This document shows positions 23,045-33,340 of a stretch of 64,000 bases of DNA, one piece after another. The position numbers and the translations under genes are program-made. The stretch is from Artemia franciscana (Eukaryota; Arthropoda; Branchiopoda; Anostraca; Artemiidae), in assembly GCF_032884065.1 (NCBI RefSeq), contig NW_027063379.1:1117869-1181868 (forward strand), written 5' to 3'. Below the pieces are notes generated by a model. The model saw nothing but the letters and a program-made list of their open reading frames with translations. It made no database searches and was not told where the DNA came from. Numbering within the stretch: position 1 is the stretch's first letter; every line of letters begins with the position of its first letter.

Positions 23045-23590
23045 ATGGTTAACAAAAGCGGGAAGCGATCAAGACAAAGTGATTTAGAGGATTCAAGAGG
23101 ATCCACGGAGTCGACTAATATTATCTCAAAGTTAGATAAAATCCTTGAAATAGTCGGAGCAACTAAAAACGATGTCTTAGAAATAAAATTTGAAATCGTT
23201 GACATTAAAGCTGGGTTAGAGTTCCTAAAATTCTCGCGTGGAAGATCTAGAATTACCAAGAACGGGCCAAAAAATTAATTATCTAGTATCAAGCAGGAAA
23301 CATCGGCATTACGAAACCGAATTGAAAAGGAGCCTGGTTTCGGTGAATTAGCATCTAATGTGTGCTGTGTGCTTGAAGTGCCAAGTGTGCTGTCATCAGC
23401 ACAACAAACAATGACATCAGAAGATACTGATATGCCTTTAAAGAAAATTAATTTTGTTAAACCAATTCTAATAAAAGTAGACAGTGGGGTAGCATTTGAT
23501 TTGTATTCTTTATCACAAGAAAGAAACCAACAACAAGAATTGTCAATTAAGCATTATGCTTAATTGATAATGAAGAAAAAGTAAAGCTGA
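23045..23590 (+). pseudogene. LINE ORF1-like protein, unit B, with an internal replacement
   Basis: It opens at ATG 23045 with MVNKSGKRSRQSDLED and the same heptad segment as unit A. It meets a stop at 23275 and resumes in another frame with RIEKEPGFGELASNV. Where unit A continues with the (R)NVIIWN block, unit B switches to CCVLEVPSVLSSAQQ and then relic X (MPLKKINFVKPILIKV...). It returns to the ORF1 tail (LIDNEEKVKLKWYK). The inserted LSSAQQTMTSED part is the opposite-strand copy of the RT motif C region, so the junction joins ORF1 sense to RT antisense. Confidence 0.6.
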
Positions 23591-23880
23591 AGTGGTATAA
23601 AATCAAGTAAGTGAAATACATGTATGAGAAATAGACACACAGATAGAATAGATAGAAACGTAGATAACTTTGGAATTTGGAAAAAAACATGGTGGGAGGG
23701 AAGGGAAAGACATAATAATCATATTTTCACAGTACTGCATCAAAACCTGAAGTTCTCCAACGCTAGCCTCGACTCAGCCCTCCAAGCATTCTCCAAGCTT
23801 CGACTCAGCCCCCCACTTCAGATCAGCCCCGTCGGGAACCCCTAAATCAAATAAACCCAGTAGTTGCTTGTGCCTTCACA

Positions 23881-24129
23881 ATGGGAGCACGATATGCGTT
23901 CCGAACTGCCGTATCAGCAACAACCTTTAGAGGTATAGCAAACAGCGTAGGAGTCATTGAAGCTGCAGCTTCAAAGCTGGTGTATCACCATCAGAGGATT
24001 CCTGTGTTTGGGCCGTTTGTGCAGCGGCTGAGAGGAATAGCGACTGAACGAGGAATCGTTTCAAACTTGGAGAAAAGTTTTTGGCGACTGATTGGCTTTC
24101 TTTTCAATGATGGTTTATCGCCTCAATAG
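23881..24129 (+). CDS. Small open frame of unknown function, unit B
   Basis: An 82-codon frame starts MGARYAFRTAVSATTFRGIA and ends FLFNDGLSPQ. It is basic, with alternating small and aromatic residues and no signal peptide or recognisable domain. It is followed by CAATAAA (near 24162), a possible polyadenylation signal. The copy in unit C is damaged, and unit A lacks the segment. Upstream sequence is Ser/Pro-rich in one frame, so this could be the end of a longer spliced protein. I do not recognise it. Confidence 0.35.
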   Translation: MGARYAFRTAVSATTFRGIANSVGVIEAAASKLVYHHQRIPVFGPFVQRLRGIATERGIVSNLEKSFWRLIGFLFNDGLSPQ

Positions 24130-24204
24130 ACCTCAGTCTCTTTATTTTATCTATTCACTGTCAATAAAAAGGTATCATCCCTATTTTGAACTGTTTTACT
24201 TTCG

Positions 24205-24800
24205 TAATAGATAGAAACAGTCGCTTAGTATTTTTTTTGGTGGATTTACAGTTTATGATGAGTATTTGTGATTTGGAAAGTTTCCAAATTTTATCGAAGC
24301 TCCGATTCATAATTTTTAGTAGTGCCAAATGAGCTGTCATCAGCAAAACAAACAATTACATCAGAAGATTGTGAACTATAGTCGGCACTATGGGCAAAGG
24401 ATATCCCTAATGCCAAAAAGAGACATCTTCCATAGAAGAATTTCAGTGGTTAAGCAATCAAATACCTTACGAATAAGGCAGCAAAAATTAATCCCGAATC
24501 TAATGCAGAATGTATAAACTTCAAAAGGGTTATGCAGGCATGTTCAGTGGAGTGCCTCGTTCGGAAACCAAGTTGAAAATCATGAAGAAAATTTCTAGAT
24601 TTTAGAAAGGTAAGGAGACGAGAAATGATAGCCTTTTCGAAGATTTTATAACACTGATAAAATTAAAATTTGTCGATAATTTGCTGAATCTATTTAAAGA
24701 ACGAGTTAAAGAGCTACAGAGTTAAAGACCAAGGTATTGACGAAGGGGTTAAGTTTTAATGTTGCTCCTTACTTTCAGTTTAAAAAAACTTGCTTTTTTA
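24205..24800 (-). pseudogene. LINE reverse transcriptase fragment, unit B
   Basis: Minus-strand equivalent of 18885-19640, shorter because the motif B segment is largely deleted (24395-24410). LSKSQILIINCKSTKK and the motif C area remain near 24210-24340. It is frameshifted throughout. Confidence 0.6.
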
Positions 24801-25222
24801 TTTAATTAGTTCAGAGAAGAGGGTGAATTAGAATAAATGCAGTAGTAAACAGTGAATTATGTAATGTATTTAGATTGTCTTGGGTACATCAGAAAAATCT
24901 AGGGACTTTTAGGCAGTTTTCAGTTTGGGTAGCGGATATTTTACATATTTTACATAGAAAACGTAAATTTAGTGAAAATTATTAAAAATTTATAGCTCAA
25001 AAAAAGGGGTTCGAGATTTTTATTTCAATCCTTTGACTGTAAAATCATTGCCTGTAAATTCAGGCTCTGCAAGCAGCACGGTATATAAGTTATCCATTAG
25101 ATGAGTTAAAAACAAGAAAATGAAGCTTGAAGAGTGTTCAGAGCCCTTGGCTCCCTTTGTTCCCTTCATCCCACTAGCTCTCTTGGTTAGAAATTCTCAA
25201 GCCTAATTTTGAAGCTTTTTAG

Positions 25223-25467
25223 TGTGCTCCGGGAGGCTGTATGCTCAAATTGACGAAACAATTGGTCACAATTATGTTTGGACAAGAAATAATCAATTTG
25301 TTCAAGTTTGTGATTTTTTATAAAATAGTGACTGATAATAAAGTGGTGGAGACCAATTGAAACAGATGTACCAAATGAAACGGATGGCAAGAGTAAGCCA
25401 TGGTGGGAGGACTATACTTTAAGTAGTTTTGCTCCTGAAGTTATTAGGAATTTGAACGTGGCAATGA
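25223..25467 (+). pseudogene. Anoctamin exon a, unit B (2 nt deletion)
   Basis: Acceptor GAAGCTTTTTAG, then CAPGGCMLKLTKQLVTIMFG, and the donor AATGA|GTAAGT are all kept. The sequence GTGACTGATAATAAAG replaces GTGCCAATGATAATGAAG of unit A, a loss of 2 nt that shifts the frame after YKIV. The Pro in CAPGG matches the usual family form better than units A and C do. Exon length is 245 instead of 247 nt. Confidence 0.82.
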
Positions 25468-25754
25468 GTAAGTAACATCCACACAATCAAGAAAGTATTT
25501 GGTGGTTTTTCCACTCAGTTTTATGTGTAAGATTTTGACTGTAAATCCTACTAAACAAACTATAAAAAAAACATCTGATTTAAAAAGAAAATTCTAGACG
25601 GTGTCAATATTTATTGTTTGTCTTTCTTTAGGGGAAAGTTTCAATCATGTTTAAGCTAGTAATTCGCTTAGAATTAGACTTGAGTTTGGAATTTGTCTGT
25701 GTATCTTTAGGAATCAATAGTATAAATATACAGCAAAATATTTAAAATTCATGA

Positions 25755-25950
25755 GAATCAGACTCATATGCCTTTAAAGAAAATTGATTTTTTTAAACCA
25801 ATTCTAGTAAAAGTAGACAGTGGGGTAGCATTTGATTTGTATCCTTTATCACAAGAAATAAACCAACAACAAGTATTCTCAAAAACTCAAAAGGATAAAA
25901 GTGCTTCTGTGTGTGGGATATTTACAGATAACGATGAGATCCTCAAATAA
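25755..25950 (+). other. Coding-like relic X in the anoctamin intron, unit B
   Basis: The longest uninterrupted version of relic X: MPLKKIDFFKPILVKVDSGV, then AFDLYPLSQEINQQQ and SASVCGIFTDNDEILK, ending in a stop. The family is unknown to me. Confidence 0.4.
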
Positions 25951-26299
25951 TTTACAAAATATAAGAATAAACCGCAGCCAAAAATTGGTACGGATTGAAT
26001 ACACCTACCCTGTATCGTGATTGACTGATTATAGAGCCAGCGTACATAGCCCAATTTGCAGCTTTTAGCCAATGGGATTGATTGAGTAATAGAATTGTAT
26101 ATTTAAACTAATATGCATTTTTGGAAATATCAATGGGTGTACAATCATCGGTCCGCATCCCCCTAGATTTTGAAAATACCTTTTTGGTTCATGGTTCATT
26201 TCATTTAGGACATGGACCCCCCCCCCTAATGTTTTGGAAAATATATTTTACCCGACTAGTTTAGTAGAAGGCATTAAAATGGGAGTCCTTTAGTCATCT

Positions 26300-26638
26300 T
26301 ACATTTTCTGAAGGCTGTTGAATACGATGGTGAGAAGCCTGATTCTAATGATGTCAAAGAACTTGTATCTCTTTTCAATGGACAGGACACATACTGACAT
26401 GAAAGAGTCACTATTGGTCCACTCCGTAAGAAAGAGTATCTGGTAATCCCGCCCGATTATGTTGTGCCTAAGATCGAGCCACAATATGTGATGACTACGG
26501 ATGCTAGTAACCAATTAGACATGCGTCATTTCTTCCAAATTGCCTATTTGACCACCCAAGTTTTTAAAGACGGATTAAAAGATGCTGAGAAAGACACAGC
26601 GTTTCAATTATTAATGCTTTCATTGTGTTTCTGTTAAA
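26300..26638 (+). other. Coding-like relic Y in the anoctamin intron, unit B
   Basis: It reads VEYDGEKPDSNDVKEL, an in-frame TGA, HERVTIGPLRKKEYLVIPPD, VPKIEPQYVMTTDASNQLDM and FQIAYLTTQVFKDGLKD. It has fewer frame breaks than the unit A copy. Function unknown. Confidence 0.4.
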
Positions 26639-26742
26639 TAGAGAGAACAATCTTAAAAATCTCGTACAGGAAAACAAAAAAGTAACAAACTAAGTTTTTT
26701 GTGCATAACAAAGGAATGTCTTCAGTTTTCGGTTTCTTTTAG

Positions 26743-26949
26743 TTTTACAGTTTTGAGTTTTGCACCGTGTTCGTGACAACCCTTCCATTGGCTACATTTA
26801 TTTTCTTCATCTCCAATGTCATTAACATTAGATTGGAGGTGAAGAAATTCTTGAAACGTTATCAGAGGCCAGTCGCACACATTGTGAAGGGCATTGGTGT
26901 TTTAGGCGACGTAATGGACCTGATTGGAAAGGTTTCGATCAGAACTAAC
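26743..26949 (+). pseudogene. Anoctamin exon b, unit B (1 nt insertion)
   Basis: The acceptor and donor (ACTAAC|GTAAAC) are kept. One extra T after TTACAGTTT creates a TGA and shifts the frame. Downstream the conserved PLATFIFFISNVINIRLEV, KRYQRPVAHIVKGIGVLG and GKVSIRTN are intact. With the 2 nt deletion in exon a, this copy could not give the normal product. Confidence 0.85.
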
Positions 26950-27675
26950 GTAAACCACATTTAGTTCTTCTTTAAATCAGGTTTTACTTACATAATTTGT
27001 TGCATGGTTTCGCTTAAATTTGATTTTCAAAGAAGATTTGAAGGAAATGCCGGTAAAAATATCCTGTTTTCGTGAAACATGCTATCACAATTTGACGGGA
27101 AAAAACAAAAAAATATTTGATCGCTAGTAATAAGTGCGTTCTTTACAAGTACATTTTGTGTTTTCATGTTCGTCTCTTCTTATTCTGTATTAAATAATAA
27201 AAAAGCGAGTTTTCCAAAAAATAATTTTTTATACAAAAAGTAGAGCCATATCAAAACTCAAGGCGAGGAGAAATAAAGTAATACAATAAATCAAAGCTTA
27301 AAAACACTTAGAAATTACTGTAAAATTAAAAATGAAAAAAAAATTAATGATTACTGAGACGGCTCTTACTGGAAAAAAGAATTACGCAGACGATTCCAGT
27401 GAACAGAATACTGGTCAAGGCCATGGCCATCAATCGAAAAAGCAGGGAGAAAATTCTGGAGAAAAAGAACAGTAATACTCGTTTACTTCTCGTTTCAAGT
27501 TCTTTCCAATAAAGATTGACCGTGACAAGCAAAAACATAGTAAATATATAGTAGACTATAGATAAACACATGAATCCTGACACTAACAAAAATTTAAAAT
27601 TATTAATTAAGTCAAATTTGATTTGAGTTGACGGACTTTAAAAATACGTCGTTCCATTTCATAGCTTCGTTAAAC
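26950..27675. other. Spacer after exon b, unit B
   Basis: Conserved with 21814-22620 of unit A, except for an extra block near 27345-27520 that unit A lacks. A minus-strand frame in that block (27344-27589) is rich in hydrophobic residues but has no recognisable domain. No gene is called. Confidence 0.45.
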
Positions 27676-27744
27676 CATTCAGGAATGATTTAATAATCCT
27701 TAAACGAATATTAAACTCTAATTTTACAGAAAGATTGAAGGGTG

Positions 27745-28040
27745 ATGGTCACCTTTGTTGTTATCAACAGTCCTAGGGTAAGTCTTTTTCTTTCAGAGTG
27801 TTGTGGCACTTATAGTGTGGCTTGTTGACTATACCAAACCCGCCATACCACGTCAAGTCCGTTATGAAACAGAGAGAGCTTCTTGGAGACGTTTGGTGGC
27901 GTAGTTATGTCCCCCGGAGGAGGATGTATAAAAGAAGTTGTTTCAACAGTTCTGAACAAACATTCATTCAGTGAACATCTGTATTTGCACTATATAATTT
28001 TCAGCCAGATTAACTCTGACAAGTAAATTCTTTAACATTT
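27745..28040 (+). promoter_or_regulatory. TATA-type promoter-like block, unit C
   Basis: TATAAAA at 27927-27933 is followed by CATTCATTCAGTG, with TCAGT at 27968-27972. It is nearly identical to unit B. The distance from the TATA to the TCAGT adenine is about 43 bp, longer than the usual ~30, so initiation may instead occur nearer 27957. Confidence 0.45.
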
Positions 28041-28160
28041 GTTTAATGAATTCGGAGTAATAGCATAATTTTTGCGAGCGCTTTACAAAATTGGATGTGA
28101 ATTATCTTGGGTGTTCGTTAATCTATTTTTTGACAATTATAAACATTATTGAATATAAAT

Positions 28161-28695
28161 ATGGTTAACAAAAGTGGGAAGCGATCAAGACAAAGTGATT
28201 TAGAGGATTCAAGAGGATCCACGAAGTCGACTAATAATATCTCAAAGTTAGATAAAATCCTTGAAATAGTCGGAGTAACTAAAAACGATTTCCTAGAAAT
28301 AAAATTTGAAACCGTTGAAATTAAAGCTGGTTTAGAGTTCCTAAAATTCTCGCGTGGAAGATCTAGAATTACCAAGAACGGGCCAAAAAAATGAATTATC
28401 TAGTTTCAAGCAGGAAACATCGGCATTACGAAACCAAATTGAAAAGGAGCCTGGTTTCGGTGAATTAGCATCTAATGTGTGCTGTGTGCTTGAAGTGCCA
28501 AGTGTGCTGTCATCAGCACAACAAACAATGACATCAGAAGACACTGATATGCCTTTAAAGAAAATTGATTTTGTAAAACCAATTCTAATAAAAGTAGACA
28601 GTGGGGTAGCATTTGATTTGTATTCTTTATCACAAGAAAGAAACCAACAACAAGAATTGTCAATTAAGCATTATGCTTAATTGATAATGAAGAAG
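28161..28695 (+). pseudogene. LINE ORF1-like protein, unit C, with the same internal replacement as unit B
   Basis: ATG at 28161 opens MVNKSGKRSRQSDLED and the heptad region, to a stop at 28394. An overlapping frame (from about 28354) has QIEKEPGFGELASNVCCVLE and then relic X to 28680. The shared replacement shows that B and C descend from one rearranged unit distinct from A. Confidence 0.6.
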
Positions 28696-28997
28696 AGGTA
28701 AAGCTGAAGTAGTATAAAATCCAGTAAGTGAAATACATGTATGAGAAATAGACATGCAGTTTGAATAGATAGAAACGAAGATAACTTTGAAATTTGGAAA
28801 GAAACATGATGGGAGGGAAGGGAAAGACATAATAATCATATTTTAACAGTACTGCATCAAAACCTGAAGGTCTCCAACTCAAGCCTCAACTCAGCCCTCC
28901 AAGCGTTCTCCAAGCTTCGACTCAGCCCGCCACTTCAGATAAGCCCCGTCGGGAATCTCTAAATCAGATAAACCCAATAGTTGCTTGTACCCTCACA

Positions 28998-29246
28998 ATG
29001 GGAGCACGATATGCGTTCCAAACTGCCGTATCAGCAACAACCTTTAGAGGTATATCATAGAGCGTAGGAATCTTTGGAGCAACAGTTTCAATGCTGGTGT
29101 ATCACCATCAGAGGATTCCTGTGTTTGGGCTGTTTGTTCAGCAGCTGAGAAGAATAACGACTGAACGAGGAATCGTTTCAAACTTGGAGGAAAGTTTTTG
29201 GCGACAGATTGGCTTTCTTTTCAGTGATGGTTTATCGCCTCAATAG
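28998..29246 (+). pseudogene. Small frame of unknown function, unit C (damaged)
   Basis: Homologue of 23881-24129, starting MGARYAFQTAVSATTFRGIS followed by an in-frame TAG, then YHHQRIPVFGLFVQQL and FLFSDGLSPQ. The C-terminal part is conserved. Confidence 0.4.
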
Positions 29247-29334
29247 ACCCCAGTCTCTTTATTTTATCTATTCACTGTCAATAAAAAGGTATCATCCCTA
29301 TTTTGAACTGTTTTACTTTCGTAATAGATAGAAA

Positions 29335-29930
29335 CAGTCGCTTAATATTTTTTTTTCGTGGATTTAAAGTTTATGATGAGTATTTGTGATTTGGAAAGTT
29401 CAAAATTTATTCGAAGCTCCGATTCATAATTTTTAGAAGTGCCAAATGAGCTGTCATCAGCACAATAAACAATTACATCAGAAGATAGTGAACTATAGTT
29501 GGCACTATGGACAAAGGATGGCTTTGGATTACAAAATATACAACAATTAAGACAAACCAAAATGATACATTATCCCTAATGCCAAAATACGACATCTTCG
29601 ATAGAAGAATTTCAGTGGTTAAGCAATCAAATACCTTACGAATAAGGCAGCCAGAATTAATCCCGAATCTAATGCAGAATGTATAAAATTCAAAAGGGTT
29701 ATGCAGGCATGTTCAGTGGAGTGCCTTGTTCGGAAACCAAGTTGAAAATCATGAAGAAAGTTTCTAGAATTTAGAAAAGTAAGGAGACGAGAAATGATAG
29801 CCTTTTCGAAGATTTTATTAAACACTGATAAAAATAAAATCCGTCGATAATTTGCTGGATCTATTTAAAGAGCAAGTTAAAGAGCTAAAGCGTTAAAGAG
29901 CGAGGTATTGACGAGGGGGTTAAGTTTTAA
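29335..29930 (-). pseudogene. LINE reverse transcriptase fragment, unit C
   Basis: The best-preserved N-terminal RT part of the array is on the minus strand at 29619-29825: NKIFEKAIISRLLTFLNS, FQLGFRTRHSTEHAC, and a start of motif A. In LINEs this is the NKxxEKxLxxRLxxFL..QxGFRxxxST block. Motif C and the following LSKSQILIINFKSTKK are at 29342-29560, with the intervening motif B region shortened. Truncated and frameshifted. Confidence 0.72.
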
Positions 29931-30384
29931 TGTTACTCCTAACTTTCAGTTAAAAAAAAACTTAATTATGTGTTTAATTAGTTCAGAGAAAAGGGTGAAT
30001 TAGAATAAATGCAGAAGTAAACAGTGAAATATGTAATGTATTTAGATTGTCTTGGGTACATCAGAAAAATCAAGGGACTTTTAGGCAGTTTTCAGTTTGG
30101 GTAGCGGATATTTTACATAGAAAAAGAAAATTTAGTGAAAATTATCAAAAATTTATAGCTAAAAAAAGGGGTTCGAGATTTTTGGTTCTATCCTTTGACT
30201 GTAAAGTCAATGCCTGTAAATTCAGGTTCTGCAATCAGCACCGTATATAAGTTATCCATTAGATGAGTTAAAAACAAGAAAATCAAGCTTGAAGACTTTT
30301 CATAGCCCTTGGCTCTCTTTGTTCCCTTCGTCCCTGTAGCTCCCTTGGTTAGAAATTCTCAAGTCTAATTTTTCATTTTTTTAG

Positions 30385-30631
30385 TGTGCTCTGGGAGGCT
30401 CCATGCTCGAATTGACGAAACAATTGGTCACAATTATGTTTGGACAAAAAATAATCAATTTGTTCAAGTTTGGGATTTTTTATAAAATAGTGCCTCTGAT
30501 AATGAAATGGTGGAGACCAATTGAAATGGATGTATCAAATGAAACAGATGGGAAGAAAAAGCCATGGTGGGAGGACTATACTTTAAGTAGTTTTCCTCCA
30601 GAAGTTATTAGGAATTTGAACGTGGCAATGA
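30385..30631 (+). CDS. Anoctamin (TMEM16) exon a, unit C
   Basis: An intact 247 nt exon from TCATTTTTTTAG| to AATGA|GTAAGT. It reads CALGGSMLELTKQLVTIMFG, then KWWRPIEMDVSNETD and PWWEDYTLSSFPPEV. The second cysteine of the usual CxxGGC is Ser here. No exon b follows in this unit. If transcribed, it could be joined only to exons outside the array or skipped. Confidence 0.78.
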
Positions 30632-30967
30632 GTAAGTAATATCCACGTAATCAATAAAGTATTTGGTGGTTTTTCCACTCAGTTTTTATGTGTATGATTT
30701 TGACTCTAAATCCTACTAAACAAACTATAAAGAAGCATCTGATTTAAAAAGAAAATTCTAAACGGTGTCAATATTTATTGTTTGTGAAAGTTTTAATTTT
30801 CAGTGGAAGTTTTAATAACTTCAGAAAGTTTTAATAACTTCAGTGGAAAGTTTTAATCATGTTTAAGCTAGTAATTCGCTTAGAATTAGACTTGAATTTG
30901 GAATTTGTCTGTGTATCTTTAGAAATCAAAAGTATACACATACAGCAAAATATTTAAAATTCATGAA

Positions 30968-31125
30968 GATCAGACTGATATGGTTTTAAAGAAAATTGAT
31001 TTTTTTAAACCAATTCTAATAAAAGTAGACAGTGGGGTAGCATTTGATTTATTCTTTTTGGGGTATTCTTTACCACAAGAAAGAAACCAACAACAGGAAT
31101 TGTCAATTAAGCATTATGCTTAATT
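30968..31125 (+). other. Coding-like relic X fused to the ORF1 tail, unit C end
   Basis: It reads MVLKKIDFFKPILIKVDSGV, an extra short insert, then QERNQQQELSIKHYA and a stop, followed by the ORF1 tail LIDNEEKVKLKWYK. This is the deletion junction that ends the array. Confidence 0.45.
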
Positions 31126-31915
31126 GATAATGAAGAAAAAGTAAAGCTGAAGTGGTATAAAATCCAGTAAGTGAAATACATGTATGCGAAATAAATAGAT
31201 ATACAGATAGAATAGATAGAAACGTAGATAACTTTGGAATTTGGAAAACAAACAGGGTGGGAGGGAAGGGAAAGACATAATAATCATATTTTAACAGTAC
31301 TGCATCAAAACCTGAAGTTCTCCAACTCAAGCCTCGACTCAGCCCTCCAAGCGTTCTCCAAGCTTCGACTCAGCCCGCCACTTCAGATGAGCCATGTCGG
31401 GAACCTCACGACGGGTTCATTCTGTTTTCATTCTAACAGAATGAAAAATTTATGTTCTAAACTGATTTTTGATATTATCTTCAGACGTTCATTCCTTGGT
31501 TTGTTATTTGATTTAAATAATGTTCATAATTTATGTGTGACTTTTTGGTGCATCTAAAACATAAATATATTTACTTTGGTGGGAATATGGATAAGCTTTT
31601 TTTCTGGGTATAATTTAAAGATTTTTGAAGTTTTTTAATTGTTTTCTTTAATATTAGATAAGGGTGTTACTTGTAAGGTTAAATTGATGCTATTTTTCTT
31701 ATGATTACTTAATGAACTCTTGGTGTTACAATACCAAAAATACTTTAATTTTTTTTACTATATCCATTATGGTGGAACACCAGAAATATCCTCCACTTTT
31801 CGTTTCAGATGAACAGTATAATACTTTCAAAATCTGTAGTGAGTGCAGATTTTCTAAATTTTTCTTTAGTTTCACGTCTTATGAATAACAAATTCAATAG
31901 AATGATCTTTTTAAG

Positions 31916-32009
31916 GAAAATAGCGTCAGAAATTGGAGCTACAGTACATGTAGAATTTCAAGCGTCAGTGGCTGAAAACAAAAGCTTTGCGAAGGTGATT
32001 CTTCGGAAG
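31916..32009 (+). CDS. GTPBP1/2-like GTPase exon M, module copy 1
   Basis: GTPBP1 and GTPBP2 are translational-type GTPases linked to ribosome rescue and mRNA decay. This 94 nt exon, after CTTTTTAAG|, supplies one base plus 31 codons: KIASEIGATVHVEFQASVAE and NKSFAKVILRK|GTGAGG. It matches the stretch of GTPBP proteins between the GLxEEE..SL..LxRMAEKVGAD block and the VLVRK just before the P-loop domain. The phase 2 start fits exon N (38.2 kb), and the phase 0 end fits exon P (36.3 kb). The frame is intact. Confidence 0.68.
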
Positions 32010-32347
32010 GTGAGGCGCATTCATTTCTCCTAAGATAAAACTTTGCTTCCGTTATTTTAAAATCAGTTTTAACTCTCCCTGGGGCCTAAATGAATAAAAA
32101 TACTGTGTAATAGACCATTCTTTTTCTTCACGTAAATGAACAGTCTTCTCTATTATGCTCAACGTAAAAAAAATGACTATAGAAGTTTTAACTTCTAGTA
32201 ATCTAATTATTTGAGTTATATACAAACTTGTCTGCAATAAAATAAAAAGAAGGAAGTAACAGAGAAAAAAAGAGACAAAATAAACAGTTGCATTAGTGAA
32301 AAGACGAAACCACATGCAAGTGGGGCTTATTACGAGAAAATCAAGAA

Positions 32348-32938
32348 GTGCAGTACTTACGCGTGTGTTTCTCATTTTTGCAATGGTCTTTACAGGTAAT
32401 TCTGTTATCAGGGACTTGCCCACAAGTATTTCTATTGGGTATTTTTCTTTTTTCGTTAAGGGCAATCGAATTGGTTTCAAGAGTGATTCCAGGTTCTTGG
32501 AAATTATTCATTGGTAGCCCTGACGGGTATATTGAACCTTCACAGAGAGAAATTGGGGGGTATTTTTCATGTTTTCGGCCTGTAAAAGTGACAATCTTCT
32601 TAATTATATCAGAATATAATGTGCATAATGTCCAGTTAGATATACTATTATCTGTTCGCTTTGCAGAATTTCCTTCTTGTACTAGTACGTCTTATTGCTC
32701 AATTATATTTTACATTGATTTATATATGGTTCATGCAGGCCGAGGGTTAATAAGAGCTATAGGGGTTAATTGGGTTTTATATTTTATGGGTTCATTAGGC
32801 ATTAGTCTTGGAAAGAGGAGGGTATTAACGGTTTTATTAGGGTACATGGATCCCAATTTGGAAAATTGTACTTTTTGGGTTCTATGTGCAATTTGTCTTG
32901 GGAGTGTGAAATTACAATTATTTCCTATTGGCTGATTT
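32348..32938 (+). other. Open frame without recognised domain in the GTPBP-like module
   Basis: A 195-codon frame lacks a convincing start context and reads mostly hydrophobic residues. The second half (LLSVRFAEFPSCTSTSYCSI, then GKRRVLTVLLGYMDPNLENC) is preserved at 34881-35237 in module copy 2, but recent duplication alone explains that. No domain is recognised and it may be non-coding. Confidence 0.2.
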
Positions 32939-33340
32939 TCGGCTAGCTATCTGTTTTAATGAAAATAATTGTTTTTTTTGGGCCATTCAGATATTTTGGC
33001 CATTCATATATTTTTTTCAGATATTGGCCATTCAGATTTTTTTTTTTCTTTTTTTTTAGTTAGGCCATTCTGATTCTTGAGAAAATAAACTAGTTATTAG
33101 CATTAAATAAGTGATTGATCCGAAGAGAAAAAAGTTGTAAGTGACTCAGCAAATTTCTAAGCCAAGAACTATGGTATTATCTGAGCACGAATACGAAGAA
33201 GCAGATAGGTCTACTAAAATGGAAATTCGTCAATTGCTTGATGTGAGGAATGACTCTCAATGTTCCAGCTACCAATGTGGCTGCGATCACGAAATACAAG
33301 ATTGAAAAAAGATAGGCCATTCAGATATGCGGCTATTATT

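Larger units (their letters stand above)
22558..27676. repeat. Tandem unit B of the anoctamin/LINE array
   Basis: About 5.1 kb with the same order as unit A plus an extra small reading frame (23881-24129). The middle of its ORF1-like frame is replaced by relic X. Both anoctamin exons carry frameshifts. Confidence 0.88.
27676..31410. repeat. Tandem unit C of the anoctamin/LINE array (truncated)
   Basis: Promoter block, ORF1-like frame, damaged small frame, RT fragment and anoctamin exon a follow in the usual order. After relic X (30968) the sequence jumps to the ORF1-tail region (LIDNEEKVKLKWYK, then the segment equal to 23600-23850). Relic Y and anoctamin exon b are missing. It therefore looks like a fusion of unit C with a deleted fourth unit. 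Confidence 0.85.
31435..33340. repeat. GTPBP-like module, copy 1
   Basis: A direct duplication with 33935-35640. Shared landmarks are CACCAGAAATATCCTCCACT, the GTPBP-like exon, ATAGACCATTCTTTTTCTTC, GGCATTAGTCTTGGAAAGAG and GTTAGGCCATTC. A third, partial copy (39057-39452) matches its left 380 bp. An open frame at 32348-32935 with a conserved but unrecognised translation is included. Confidence 0.85.

Noticed and set aside
32052..32480. Minus-strand frame opposite the GTPBP-like module (MKPIRLPLTKKEKYPIEI...)
   Set aside because: Its counterpart in module copy 2 is frameshifted, the product has no recognisable domain, and the plus strand is equally open. There is no basis to choose.
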